This document shows positions 21,073 through 21,084 of a stretch of 21,084 nt of DNA, in pieces. A program made the position numbers and the translations under genes. The notes under the pieces were generated by a model, which did not search any database, was not told the origin of the DNA, and saw only the letters and a list, made by a program, of their open reading frames with translations. The stretch is from contig JAKAXN010000037.1 of NCBI GenBank assembly GCA_021816565.1, positions 1 through 21,084 on the forward strand, read 5' to 3'. The stretch is from Actinomycetes bacterium. Lineage in GTDB: Bacteria > Actinomycetota > Acidimicrobiia > Acidimicrobiales > Palsa-688. How positions within the stretch are numbered: the first letter of the stretch is position 1; every line of letters starts with the position of its first letter.

Positions 21073-21084
21073 TTGGACGACCGT

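Noticed and set aside
1..21084. CRISPR arrays, insertion sequences, tRNA or rRNA genes, prophage or defence genes
   Set aside because: No regularly spaced repeats, transposase or integrase motifs or RNA gene hallmarks were seen, and intergenic gaps are too short to hold them.

Overview
The window is 21 kb of very GC-rich, densely packed DNA with no stretch over 300 bases that lacks a gene. It looks like the chromosome of a high-GC actinobacterium. The evidence is strong G/C third-position bias, frequent GTG and some TTG starts, a mycothiol-dependent-enzyme-family protein, a 1-deoxyxylulose (non-mevalonate) isoprenoid gene, and a recurrent TAnnnT element 6-8 bases ahead of start codons, as in leaderless actinobacterial mRNAs. 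An uncultured Acidimicrobiia-like lineage is a reasonable guess, but the class is inference only. I see no rRNA, tRNA, CRISPR array, insertion sequence, prophage or plasmid module, and base use does not change along the window.

Layout from left to right. (1) 1-719 (minus): a partial ACAD10/11-type sugar-kinase-fold phosphotransferase. Divergent to it is an OmpR-type regulator and sensor kinase pair (751-2918). (2) 2891-6098 (minus): an acyl-CoA synthetase, with a PQQ-type beta-propeller lipoprotein gene upstream of it. (3) 6267-7331 (plus): a second APH-fold kinase, of the CHK/EcKinase-like type. It converges on a large polytopic membrane protein of GT-C-like appearance (7368-9086, minus). 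(4) 9169-9927 (plus): a SRAP/HMCES-type DNA-protein crosslink protein. (5) 9924-14567 (minus): an isoprenoid and envelope block of a PAP2-family lipid phosphatase, a polyprenyl diphosphate synthase, DXS and a DinB/MDMPI-family protein. Two gene junctions here are tightly coupled. (6) 14626-15402 (plus): an L,D-transpeptidase converging on a FlK-type hot-dog thioesterase (15428-15805, minus). (7) 15911-19914 (plus): tldD, tldE, a Nudix hydrolase, then msrA. (8) 19930-21072 (minus): methylthioadenosine phosphorylase preceded by an FmdB-type zinc ribbon protein with a polyserine tail.

Functional themes are isoprenoid/lipid-carrier supply and cell-wall crosslinking (DXS, polyprenyl synthase, PAP2, L,D-transpeptidase), acyl-CoA chemistry (ligase, ACAD10-type kinase, FlK-type thioesterase), and protein or nucleotide maintenance (SRAP, MsrA, TldD/E, Nudix, MTAP). 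Most individual genes belong to known families. The more interesting points are the ACAD10-type kinase close to an acyl-CoA ligase, the coupled PAP2/prenyl synthase pair beside dxs, the unassigned GT-C-like membrane protein, a TldD/E pair with no visible peptide substrate, and a consistent leaderless-promoter signature.
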